A stretch of 64,000 bases of DNA from Hermatobates lingyangjiaoensis (GCA_026182355.1 JAPFBL010000233.1:186001-250000), one strand, 5' to 3'. Positions 54,191 through 63,500 are shown, counted from the first letter of the stretch. Notes: a model not told the origin generated them from the sequence alone. Translations and numbers: made by a program.

Positions 54191-54884
54191 ATAATATATG
54201 CCATTTATGTAGAAAACAATAGCTGTTGTTATTTGCTGAACAGTAGGGTACGTGAAAATATTAAGAGTACTACTTTCAAAAAGGTGGTAATCTTAAAAAA
54301 ATCGGAAATAAAATTATAAACAAAGTTTATTAAAAAAAAGAGACCTATTTGAATTGAGGTTTTGATCAGTTCTATTTGCGTTCAGTGGAGTGGTTGAAAT
54401 CGGATTAAACAGGCTATCTTCTACTGCAAGAAAACAAACTTGAAGATAAACTATTTCTCAAAACTCATTCTTTTTTAATAAGATTGTTTATGCGTGTGTT
54501 TTTTTTTTCATTATCTCCATGTATGGATAAAAGCAACATAACTGACTGGACAACTAGATATTCAAAAATATTCATACAAATTTATATGAATTTCATAGAA
54601 TCTAAACTACAGCGTGTTAATATCATTTCAGTATCACTATAGATTGAGATATTCCCGTCAAACCGATATAAAGTTCACTGAATACAAAATAAAAAAGCTA
54701 AAATTTCATTTCAATTTAACAGAAAATTCAGATATTCTGTTCAGACTTATACGAATATTATTGAATCTAAACACTAAAGTCTCAATTACAATTTTAACAT
54801 CATTCCATAGCTAAGTGGAGAAAAGGCTGCTATCACTTTTGCTGCAGATCACAGGCTATTCTGTCTATTGGAGTTTATTTTAAA

Positions 54885-55226
54885 CTAGTTGACCCTGCCA
54901 ACTTTGTACCGCCAACTGTTAGTGGATGTCGTGTTACCTTTAGCTTTTTTAACATACATGTCATGTACATTTACACTAAGTACACATTATTTTTGTCATT
55001 CAATGGAATACATCCAACAGTGCGTCTCTCCAAACACATAGTGTTTGACAATAAAATCCAATAAAGATTTTAATATTTGTTTAAATACACGTGCTGAAAT
55101 ATCAAGACGGTCTGATGGTGATTGTCCAGTTAATAAAAGCTCCTCTATTTCATCCCATGCAGGGTTGCATGTAAACATGGATGGTAAAATGACCATTTTT
55201 CCCAATGCACTGAGATGGCCATCATT
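54885..55226 (-). mobile_element. Helitron relic: 3' terminus and Rep fragment
   Basis: Read on the minus strand, GGTACAAAGTTGGCAGGGTC followed by AACTAG ends at 54885 with T next, the CTAG|T end of a Helitron. Upstream on the same strand is a Rep-domain fragment (54996-55226). The helicase region between them is deleted. Confidence 0.75.
54996..55226 (-). pseudogene. Helitron Rep (HUH nuclease) N-terminal-region fragment
   Basis: Minus-strand frame: LGKMVILPSMFTCNPAWDEI, EELLLTGQSPSDRLDISAR, VFKQILKSLLDFIVKHYVFG, ETHCWMYSIE, stop. TCNPAWDEI, DR.D..ARVF, K.LLDFI and VFG....MYSIE are the conserved run just before the two-histidine motif of Helitron Rep proteins. It ends before that catalytic motif. 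In live elements this domain nicks and joins single-stranded DNA. About 77 residues of a protein normally over a thousand long. Confidence 0.85.
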
Positions 55227-55758
55227 TAACTATACTGTGACCAAAGGATTTGAATTATGCTTCAAATACTATCACTATTATTTGTAATACTATCATGAAT
55301 AATAATATATTAAATATCTGATACTTAAAGCAAGTTAAACCAATTAGATAAAGAAAGTTATTGGTAAACTAACTATTGCTAATGAGTAAAGATTTGTTGA
55401 AGTTAATAACAAACTCATATTAAATTACAATAATTGTCTTCAATATCAATCTGAAAGCAATAAGAAGTTCTGGTAACTAAATGTTTCCAATTGAAGAAAA
55501 CAGGCAGAAAGATTAGAAGTTAGTGATAAGAAGTAGCCTACCTGCGGCCGCCTTTACCAATTAAAGTCAAAATGAAAAAAAAAAACAGGTTATGAAGCAA
55601 ACTTTATCTATAAATAAATGTTATTTTGATATTTTTGGAATATTTATTTGGGAGCACCTAGAACCCCAACGCTGACCCTGCGAAGTTTATACTTCCAACT
55701 GTCAGTGAATGTCGTGTTACCTTTAGCTCAGCTTAATTTGGTATTTAATAATTAACAG

Positions 55759-56015
55759 GAAATGGTGAACAGCTGAGGTTGTTTACTGATGTCAAGTTGT
55801 TTTTTCGCTCTTAGTGAATTCATTAAAAATAAGTTATAAAGCTCATATTCTTGAAAAATTTATTCGCCAATTATTCCAAGAAGTGCTCCGGATAGTTCAT
55901 TTGCTTGTACAACCAAATCCATCGTCTCAGTTCCCTTTGGGGACCTCTACATTCATTGTAAGTAAAAGGTTATCTTACTTGTTAACACCAAAAAAAAAAA
56001 CAAACAAAAACAGTA
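55759..56015 (+). promoter_or_regulatory. Putative 5' UTR/internal promoter of jockey element
   Basis: Sequence between the candidate 5' target duplication and the ORF1 start. Jockey elements carry an internal RNA polymerase II promoter at their 5' end (known for the clade), but I cannot point to a specific initiator here. GGGGACCTCTACATTC at about 55938 is the most GC-rich part. Confidence 0.4.
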
Positions 56016-57408
56016 ATGTCAGATTTAAGCGATTGCAATCCTTCAACAAATGATGAAGAATTTTTAACAGCCAAGATTAAAAAGAAAAAACGAAGGAAAA
56101 CCTCCTACAATGAACATATTTCCCAAACTGAGATAACCTGTCCCAACCAAAAACCTACTACAAATATAAATAAGACCATCAAAACACCTGTCCCTACAAG
56201 CAACAGGTTCAAACTCTTGTATAGCAAAGAGGATAACCCTTCCCAACAACCTCCAATCGACAAACAAAACCCTCCCAAGCCACCTTTAATATATTTTAAA
56301 GAAATAACAAATTTTACAAACTTCATAAACACTTTAAAGGAAGTGGTTGGTGAAACCAACTTTTCATGCAAAGTAAAAGAGGACACAATCAGTGTTCAGG
56401 TAAAATCAGCCGACCATTGGAGATCCCTCTCACGTCATGCTCTGAACAGCGGCATCCCGTTTTTCACGCATACTTTAAAAGGCGAAAAACCTTATAGAGT
56501 GGTAGTGAGGAATCTCCACCACTCAACTCCAACAGAATTTATAAAATCAGACTTAGAGGCTAAAGGCCACACCTGCGTAAACATAACAAATATTAGAGGC
56601 AAGAACAACGAGCCGCGCCACCTGTTTTTCATCGACCTGGCCCCTAAACCAAACAATAGAGAGATATTTCAGACCAAAACCTTGTGTTTTTGTATCGTGA
56701 AAGTAGAAGAGCCCTACCCAAACAGAGACTCCGTACAATGCAAACGCTGCCAACTACCAGGACACACGAAAAACTAGTGCAACCTGCCACCTCGTTGTGT
56801 TAAATGTGCAGGTTGCCATGATACCCTTGACTGTCCTGGGCCAAAAAGACTTCAACCAGAAGATCTTAAATGTGTTCTGTGTACTGAGAGCGGGCATCCT
56901 GCCAGTTGGAAGGGCTGTCCAGTCCACAAATCTGCAAATAAAAAAACACCCTATCCACCAAAGAAAGAATATACAAATCACAGCAGTATCAGAAGCCCAT
57001 GCCACCAATCCATCTGCACCAACGAACCCTACCACCACAAGACCAACACACATCTATCATAGATCAACCCAACCCGACCTCTCATATGCTGCTGCCTTGT
57101 CTACTCAGAAATCCATCGATGAAGATCCACTAGATACAAGCCCTCCAACATCTATCGCCCTCAAACAACTGTCATGTAACTATCAATCACAAAATCGTCC
57201 CACTCCTTTAAACTCACAAAAAGCAACACATACCCAACACCATGTAAATCTTCAATCTTACTCAACATCCCCCTTTAATTCCTCACTAAAAATGAATAAC
57301 TCAATGTGCACTCCCTGCCCTCCCCATGATGAACTACCCTCACAGACTGACCCTGTGGCCGCACTTTCATCACTTGTTGTCCAAATACAACAAATTATCA
57401 CCCCCTAG
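56016..57408 (+). pseudogene. Jockey ORF1 (nucleic-acid-binding, pre-C2HC and zinc knuckles), broken
   Basis: The frame from ATG 56016 has a basic start (KIKKKKRRKTSY), then the pre-C2HC-type domain at about residues 90-235 (IYFKEITNFTNFINTL, FFTHTLKGEKPYRVVV, RNLHHSTPTEFIKSDL), and the first zinc knuckle CKRCQLPGHTKN. A TAG stop at 56775-56777 sits where a Tyr codon is usual. The same frame continues with CVKCAGCHDTLDCPG and CVLCTESGHPASWKGCPVH, the second and third knuckles, then stops at 57060. The typical C-terminal part (DLSYAAAL, LSSLVVQIQQIITP) is in the next frame, ending at 57408. So there is one nonsense change and one frameshift between about 56960 and 57062. ORF1 proteins of this clade bind the element RNA. 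Confidence 0.9.
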
Positions 57409-57460
57409 TGTCCATCCTCACCAACCTAGCCTCTTCCCTAACCGCTATGCAGCCATCAAA

Positions 57461-60154
57461 ATGAAACAAAAACATCCGCTTCCCTTAAACATTCTCCTCT
57501 GGAACGCAAATGGACTTAACCAACGCAAGAATGAACTCGAGATATTCATCAGAGACAACCACATAGACATAGCACTCATTACTGAAACGCACTTCACATC
57601 AAATTCATACTTTTACATTCATAACTACACAACTTATAGAACACTTCACCCAGACAATAGAGCCCATGGAGGTAGCGCAGTAATTATCAAAAACCACCTT
57701 GTTCATCATCCAGTCCATACTATCCCAACACCCACAATCCAAGCAACTGCCATAACTCTTTGCACTTCTGGTACCGACCTTACTCTGGCATCCATATATT
57801 GCCCCCCCAATAAACCTATATATCCTTCTGAATTCCTCACATTATTCCGCTCTTTTGGTTCCGAGTTTATAGCTGGTGGTGATTTAAATGCCAAACATCC
57901 TAAATGGGGGTGTCGTACTAATAACCCTAGGGGAATCATGCTTGAAAAAACTCTTTCCAACAACTCATATCATGTTCTAGCTCCTAAAAGTCCCACATAT
58001 TGGCCTTCACACCAAAACCGCCTTCCAGATATCCTAGACTATTTTGTCACTTCTAAGAACTTCTCTCACCAATCCCAAATCTTATCAGTCTCTGACCTCT
58101 CCTCAGACCATAGCCCAGTCCTGCTTCATTTACATCTACACCCACTCCCTCGGCCCAGCCTTTCTCTTATTCAAGGACCAATAAACTGGGACCAATTTAA
58201 ACACACCCTAGACAATAACATTAACCTTTCTATATCTCTAAAAACCCCTTCAGACATAGACTCTGCAGTTGACATACTAACAAACGCCATACAGTCATCA
58301 ATAAAGAATTCAACCAGAGATTATCCCTCCCCTTCAAATGATAGATGGTACCTCCCTTTAGAAATACGTCATCTCATAGTACAAAGACGAAAAGCCAGAA
58401 GAAAGTGGCAACAGACACACTACCCCTCTGATAAAACATCCTTTAATAAATTATCTCGCCTTCTCTCGACCAAGCTATCAAAGTATAAGTTTAATGTGTT
58501 CAAAGAATATACTTCATCCCTCTCGACCCAAGACGGTTCACTATGGCGGGCTACTAAGCGCTTTTTATCACATAAAAATCCGCCCTTATCACTAAAGAGG
58601 CACGACAAAAGCTGGACAAAAAAAGACTCTGAATCCGCATTTGAATTTTCCTCCTACCTATCATCCATCTTCATACCAAATCCTGATGTAGAAGATCCCG
58701 TCCATACAAAAAGTATACTTGGAGAATTATCTTCCCCACTTCAACTATCACTGCCACCAAAAGCTTTTCGCCCCTCTGATATTCATAATGAAATTACTCT
58801 CCTACCCAATCGCAAAGCCCCTGGACATGACCTGATTACTCCTCGTATTCTCAAGCACCTTACTAGAAAATCCGTGTTATTTCTCACTTATATCTTTAAC
58901 GCAGTACTACGAACCACCTATTTCCCAATCCTCTGGAAAACCGCCATTGTCATTATGATTCCTAAGCCTAATAAACCAAGCTATCAACCATCCTCTTATA
59001 GACCCATATCTCTGCTACCCATCATGGGTAAACTACTAGAAAAACTCCTCCTACGTAGACTACTCCCCCTGCTTGACTCTACTCAAATTCTCCCTAACCA
59101 CCAATTTGGCTTCCGGCACCATCATTCCACCATCCAACAATGTCATCGTGTCGTGGACTTTATATCATCCTCCCTCGAGAAAAAGCAATACTGCTCAGCT
59201 ATATTCCTCGATGAGGCTCAGGCGTTCGACAGAATCTGGCACGAAGGTCTACTTTGGAAGTTAAAAGGCCTCCTCCCCTTTACCTACTTTCTTATCATTA
59301 AATCATATCTGTCAGACAGATTCTTTCGTGTAAGAGTAGGTTCAAGTCTATCACCAGTTTGCCACATTCAAGCAGGCGTTCCCCAGGGCAGTATTCTCTC
59401 CCCTATTCTATATAATATATATACAGCCGACCTACCCCAACATCCATCCACTCTCTTGGCAGCATTTGCTGATGACAAAGCCATTTTATCAGCACATAAC
59501 GACCCCATTATAGCTTCTGATAACCTACAACAACATTTACTTCTTCTCCAACCTTGGTTCAGACGTTGGAGAATCAAAATCAACGAGCAAAAGAGCTCTC
59601 ACGTTACCTTCAGTCTTTCCCGTAAAACCTGCTCTCCGGTATTCCTGAATAATAAGATCATCCCTCCTGCGACCACTGTACGCTACCTCGGGCTACACTT
59701 TGACACTCGGATGACTTGGAATCCACATACAAGACTTAAACGCACAGAAACCAACAGACGTTACAAACTTCTCATAAGACTTTTAGACTCAAAATCAAGA
59801 CTTACACTAACAGACAAACTACATATATACAACGCAGTCCTGAAGCCTTTCTGGGCATATGGAATAGAAATCTGGGGTTCCACCAAACCATCTAACATAC
59901 AACCGTTGCAATCCCTTCAGTCAAAAATTATCAGAAAACTCTCAAACTTACCTTTTTACGTCCCGAACAAAGTCATACACCAAGACCTCAAAATCCCATC
60001 TGTCCAGAACTTAGCAATGGAACGTTACAAAATATTCCACAACAGATTACAAACCCACCCCAATCCACTCGCTCAAACCCTTTACTCACCTATAATTCCC
60101 TCAAACCCCCAAAGGCGCTTAAAAAGAAAGTGGCCACGAGACCTTCTAAGTTAA
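57461..60154 (+). CDS. Jockey ORF2: endonuclease and reverse transcriptase, intact
   Basis: 897 codons from ATG 57461. The same frame is open back to ATG 57326, but those 45 residues overlap the ORF1 end and lack family resemblance. Numbered from 57461: APE-like endonuclease about 1-225 with N15 (WNANG), E42 (ITETH), D141 and N143 (GDLNAKH) and D216-H217 (SDHSPV); reverse transcriptase about 450-720 with SYRPISLLP, FLDEAQAFD (D584, D590), GVPQGSILSPILYN and FADD (D671-D672); and a C-terminal region with WGSTKPSN, PFYVPNKVIHQDLKIP and HPNPLAQTL. No stops, frameshifts or missing catalytic residues. The protein would nick the target and copy element RNA in place. FLDEAQAFD carries E where V is usual in jockey, and FADDKA has K where T is usual. 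The length is normal for the clade. Confidence 0.95.
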   Translation: MKQKHPLPLNILLWNANGLNQRKNELEIFIRDNHIDIALITETHFTSNSYFYIHNYTTYRTLHPDNRAHGGSAVIIKNHLVHHPVHTIPTPTIQATAITLCTSGTDLTLASIYCPPNKPIYPSEFLTLFRSFGSEFIAGGDLNAKHPKWGCRTNNPRGIMLEKTLSNNSYHVLAPKSPTYWPSHQNRLPDILDYFVTSKNFSHQSQILSVSDLSSDHSPVLLHLHLHPLPRPSLSLIQGPINWDQFKHTLDNNINLSISLKTPSDIDSAVDILTNAIQSSIKNSTRDYPSPSNDRWYLPLEIRHLIVQRRKARRKWQQTHYPSDKTSFNKLSRLLSTKLSKYKFNVFKEYTSSLSTQDGSLWRATKRFLSHKNPPLSLKRHDKSWTKKDSESAFEFSSYLSSIFIPNPDVEDPVHTKSILGELSSPLQLSLPPKAFRPSDIHNEITLLPNRKAPGHDLITPRILKHLTRKSVLFLTYIFNAVLRTTYFPILWKTAIVIMIPKPNKPSYQPSSYRPISLLPIMGKLLEKLLLRRLLPLLDSTQILPNHQFGFRHHHSTIQQCHRVVDFISSSLEKKQYCSAIFLDEAQAFDRIWHEGLLWKLKGLLPFTYFLIIKSYLSDRFFRVRVGSSLSPVCHIQAGVPQGSILSPILYNIYTADLPQHPSTLLAAFADDKAILSAHNDPIIASDNLQQHLLLLQPWFRRWRIKINEQKSSHVTFSLSRKTCSPVFLNNKIIPPATTVRYLGLHFDTRMTWNPHTRLKRTETNRRYKLLIRLLDSKSRLTLTDKLHIYNAVLKPFWAYGIEIWGSTKPSNIQPLQSLQSKIIRKLSNLPFYVPNKVIHQDLKIPSVQNLAMERYKIFHNRLQTHPNPLAQTLYSPIIPSNPQRRLKRKWPRDLLS

Positions 60155-60289
60155 ACCATCTGTGAGGGTAACCATGTTATGGAGTGGCACCAACGGGTGA
60201 CCACTCATTCCCTATATACATCCCCGTTAATTGTAAAATAATAATTTAGAATCACTTCTTATAACAATTATTTTTGTAGTTGAAGTGGG

Positions 60290-60317
60290 AAAAAAAAAAA
60301 AAAAAAAAAAAAAAAAA
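60290..60317 (+). repeat. Poly(A) tail of jockey element
   Basis: About 28 uninterrupted A at the 3' end of the element, 135 bp after the ORF2 stop. No AATAAA is obvious in the last 30 bases. It is followed by TTAACAGACG. Confidence 0.9.
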
Positions 60318-61035
60318 TTAACAGACGCTGTTCTGCCTTAACTATAAAATTCAATTCAAAAATGAATAAAAACTAAGAGAAAAATCTGGAGTGGCATAAA
60401 CTTAACTTTACTATAAGTAAACATAATATCAAACTCGTTAACAGTCAACTTATGTTTTGTTTGATTAATCAAACACTTTTTCGACAACTATCCATCACAC
60501 CAAGGAATGCATCAGAAAGTATATCTTTGATTAGTGTTAATTTTGTACATTTATCAATTTTTTTGTTCTCACATATCATCTTAACTCATTAGAATATTTC
60601 AATTTTTTTTAAACGACCTCAAAATAACAATGTTATTTCACTTAAAAACTGTCTAAGCCATTTTTTATATCGGTTTGTAGCCATTTTGTCGGACCATTCG
60701 GTGATTCATTATTCTAAAACAAAATTTCAGTTTTTTATAATTTGTTCAGAAGTACCTAGAACCATAAATCTGATTTAAAAAAAAAAATACAAAAACCTTT
60801 ACGGAGGTACACCTAATAATTTCCCAAACTTTCACGGGGATTGAATGTATGGTTTTTGAATTTATCGAGCACCGACAGACACACATTCACTTTTATGTAT
60901 ATAAATTGAATATTATAAGTTATTAGTTATAATTTTCAAGAGTTGGTTTTGTAGGTTTTTCAACGACTTTGTTTTCGTGACAGACAAACAATACGTTCCA
61001 CTATTTACGATTTACTATTCTACATTTTTTTTAAT

Positions 61036-61140
61036 TTCAAAATAATAAATGAGCCACAATTTCCACGAATAAAATAGCACGAAAAGATAAAAAACTTTAT
61101 AAGTGTGGACGTGGGAAACAAACAAAGCTTGGGCAGTCCT
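61036..61140 (+). repeat. Dispersed repeat, copy 2 (partner at 52154-52258)
   Basis: The same 100-bp sequence as 52154-52258 in the same orientation. Beyond GCAGTCCTAAA the two loci diverge. Confidence 0.75.
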
Positions 61141-61291
61141 AAAGTAGATTCTAGATAACCAACCCCTGAAAGGTAAAACACAGTGTTACACACTTGAGAA
61201 ACTTACATGTAAAAGTAAAAACAAAAAAAAATATATAATATATATGATAAACGAAATGCGATGCAGAAGAACTAATCAAACTTAAACTAAA

Positions 61292-61391
61292 CTGTGACAC
61301 ATAGAAAGAAACGTAACAAAGAGCTCACTTTTCAATATTTCGATCGTTTTGGTGGTCCTTTGTTACGTTTCTTTCTATGTGTCACAGTTTA

Positions 61392-61437
<46 letters not shown>
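61292..61437. mobile_element. Small inverted PLE-like module with (TA)n
   Basis: Perfect arms of about 31 bp, ACTGTGACACATAGAAAGAA, ACGTAACAAAG and their reverse complement, flank about 35 bp that on the minus strand reads ACGATCGAAATATTG and AAAAGTGAG. That text resembles the GAA-AUAU end of family A without the CUGAUGA core. (TA)n follows at about 61400-61437. Confidence 0.6.
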
Positions 61438-61439
<2 letters not shown>

Positions 61440-62700
61440 CGTTTTTGATCCTTTATTATTATATATATAACACTTTTTGATCCTTTGTTTATCAAATTAG
61501 TATTATTATAATACTAATTATTATATTAATTATAATATACTAATAATATTATAATTTATCAAATAATCAAATTAGTATTTATCAAATGAAATTTATTATT
61601 CTACTGTAATTTCTATTAGTTACTTCTTCGCTGTTTCTATATTTTTCAAGTTTTACTTTTGGTGAAGTAGTACTCACCAAAAAGTATTTGATGCGAACTG
61701 CTGGATTCAAAAACATAGAACTATCTTTTAACTGTATCCTGTTAGCATTGTATTCAAGAAGTAATGACTGGTTCTGAATGCTTGGGAACTAAAATATTGG
61801 CCCACAACTTCTTAAAATGCCCAATTGATAAACCTCATTTTTACCTTCTAACAGTATAGTTTAATTAATGGTGATACGAAAAAAATAATGTTTCTATTCT
61901 TAAAATGATTAATAAAAAATAAGTTTAAAATATGCTTTATTATTTAAAATGAGATAAAATGATATATTTTATTTTGAATGAAGAGTGTTATGAGTTTAAA
62001 AAGAATCATTTTAATTCAATTCATAAAATCTTTTGTTATTCACTCAAGTATTCTAAATCAAATATCATTGTTTATCTGGTAGCTAACGTCTAATAACATA
62101 TAAATCTTTTTGGTAAACTAAAAGAATAATATTAATAATTTCTGCTTATTAAATCATGTTTTCGTTTATATCATTATTTCATGAAATTTCCAAAATGAAT
62201 ATAATTTGTGTTGTAAATATAACACGAATTGATTATAAATTAAATTTGTTTTGCATAAACAATTAGAAGGACTGTTATCTAATATAATATATTACCGATC
62301 TCAAAATCTGTAAATTTGTAACAAACTATTATAAATCTGATGCTTTCACAATTATTGAACAAAGAGTTTGATAAACAGCTAATACACAAACAAACACAAT
62401 TTCAAAATAATGTAAATGAACTGTATTCTCACTAACCTGACCACAGATTAATAAAATGATGGTATTTTCAAGTGAAGTACTTACCTGAAAATGAAAAAAA
62501 AATTTTAATATTGAGCAATTATATCATATTAATATATATTCTGATAATTAAATGAAGTAGAAACACCTGGGTTTTCTAACGAAAATCCCTGTCTTCTAAA
62601 CTAATATTATGAACTAAATACTATAGTAATATGAACAACTTATCAAAACGGTGTTCTGATATATATATTGACTTCGTATCGGTCGGCGGACGCATTCACG
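61438..62700. other. AT-rich DNA, no gene seen
   Basis: No domain or known element is recognised. Confidence 0.4.
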
Positions 62701-62827
62701 TCTCCGCACCTTCCGTGCTTCTCCTTTTTCTCCTCTCCCAAAGATGATAAGACATCCGAAATGATCGAAAATCGTGAGTGTTAGTCCTCTTTTTTTGTGT
62801 TCTCTAGTTTTAACTTTATATATATAT
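62701..62827 (+). mobile_element. Unclassified PLE-like module ending in (TA)n
   Basis: CCAAAGATGATAAGACATCC, GAAATGATCGAAAATCGTGA, GTGTTAGTCC and TTTTTTTGTGTTCTC lead into (TA)n. The minus strand at 4784-4860 carries a relative (GAAATGATCGAAAATAGTGA, then (TA)n). The layout is like the hammerhead modules, but the bases after GAA are not palindromic, so I do not call a ribozyme. Confidence 0.45.
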
Positions 62828-63032
62828 ATCAATGATCAAACCACAATATGAAAAGGGATAAAGAGACTAAGATCTTTCAACCGTAACAACCTCGCTTTTT
62901 GTTACAAAAACCGTCAGTTAGGTTCTGGACTCTCACGAAGACCGCTTGTTACAGTTGAATGATCTCAGTTTTTTTTCCTTTCATATTGTGGTTTGATTAT
63001 TGATTGTTATTTCATATGTATATGTGAAATCT

Positions 63033-63040
<8 letters not shown>
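62828..63040. mobile_element. Family B PLE module, diverged inverted dimer
   Basis: The left arm TCAATGATCAAACCACAATA and right arm CATATTGTGGTTTGATTATT both read into (TA)n (about 62817-62829 and 63036-63061). The right-arm core reads CUCACGA and GAAU in place of GAAA, so both motifs are decayed. Confidence 0.75.
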
Positions 63041-63061
<21 letters not shown>

Positions 63062-63065
<4 letters not shown>

Positions 63066-63215
63066 GTAAATTTTGGTAGCAGTCCAAATTTCACCTTTGG
63101 TCTTATTCACGTCCTGATGAAGAATGTTGATGATTCGAAACATGTCGACCATACACAGATGTACTTTATTGTGTAGACGAATCTTAGTCTTGTTTTCTTA
63201 TTGTGGTTTGATCAT
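63062..63215 (+). mobile_element. Chimeric module: family E hammerhead joined to family B tail
   Basis: Starts after (TA)n with TTCGTAAATTTTGGTAGCAG, has a family E motif at 63111-63149, then CATACACAGATGTACTTTAT and TTGTGTAGACGA. It switches to the family B tail ATCTTAGTCTTGTTTTCTTA and GTGGTTTGATCATATATA near 63180. Confidence 0.7.
63111..63149 (+). ncRNA. Hammerhead ribozyme-like motif, family E
   Basis: Stem I half GUC (63111-63113), CUGAUGA (63114-63120), extra A, stem II GAAU/AUUC (63122-63125 with 63133-63136), GAA, palindrome ACAUGU (63140-63145), C at 63146 as the predicted cleavage-site base, stem I half GAC (63147-63149). All invariant core bases are present. Confidence 0.75.
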
Positions 63216-63260
63216 ATATATATATCAATGATCAAACCACAATAAGAAATGGAAAAACAA

Positions 63261-63303
63261 GACTAAGATCTTTCAACCGTAACAAGTGGTCTTCGTCAGA
63301 GTC
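63261..63303 (-). ncRNA. Hammerhead ribozyme-like motif, family B, left arm
   Basis: Minus strand: GACU (63300-63303), CUGACGA (63293-63299), extra A, stem II GACCA/CGGUU, GAA, AGAUCU, U, AGUC (63261-63264). Stem II has a changed closing base compared with the right arm. Confidence 0.7.
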
Positions 63304-63364
63304 AAAAACCCAACTGGTTTTTTGGGTTTTGAGTTTTTGGGTCAAAAACACCAACTGGGTTTTT

Positions 63365-63407
63365 GACTCTGATGAAGACCGCTTGTTACGGTTGAAAGAT
63401 CTTAGTC
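63365..63407 (+). ncRNA. Hammerhead ribozyme-like motif, family B, right arm
   Basis: GACU (63365-63368), CUGAUGA (63369-63375, fully canonical), extra A, stem II GACCG/CGGUU (63377-63381 with 63389-63393), GAA, AGAUCU (63397-63402), U at 63403 as the predicted cleavage-site base, AGUC (63404-63407). It is the best-preserved family B copy in the window. Confidence 0.8.
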
Positions 63408-63467
63408 TTGTTTTCCCACTTCTTATGTGGTTTGATCATTGATTGTTATTTTACGTGTTTATGTGAA

Positions 63468-63499
<32 letters not shown>

Positions 63500-63500
63500 G

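Larger units (their letters stand above)
55759..60317 (+). mobile_element. Jockey-clade non-LTR retrotransposon, nearly complete
   Basis: Order: 5' UTR (55759-56015), ORF1 (56016-57408, broken), ORF2 (57461-60154, intact), 3' UTR, and a pure poly(A) of about 28 (60290-60317). Candidate target duplication AATTAACAG at 55750-55758 and 60316-60324; its first two bases overlap poly(A), so seven bases carry the evidence. The codon usage and C-rich composition differ clearly from the AT-rich flanks. The long pure A tail and intact ORF2 point to recent insertion. Confidence 0.85.
55668..60905 (-). mobile_element. Degenerate Helitron interrupted by a jockey retrotransposon
   Basis: The left edge CGCTGACCCTGCGAAGTTTA, TTCCAACTGTCAGTGAATGT and CGTGTTACCTTTAGC closely matches the Helitron 3' end at 54889-54948, although its CTAG is lost. 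The right edge TTTTATGTATATAAATTG near 60905 resembles the 5' end at 20280 (TTTTATTTATATAGATTG). With the jockey removed, about 680 bp of non-coding Helitron remain. The assignment of the two edges to one copy is inferred. Confidence 0.5.
63225..63475. mobile_element. Family B PLE module, complete inverted dimer between (TA)n tracts
   Basis: Left arm 63225-63317, right arm 63351-63442 plus the tail GTTATTTTACGTGTTTATGT, flanked by (TA)n on both sides (63214-63224 and about 63474-63500). The centre is GGTTTTTTGGGTTTTGAG-type sequence. Each arm carries an intact hammerhead motif reading outward. Confidence 0.85.
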
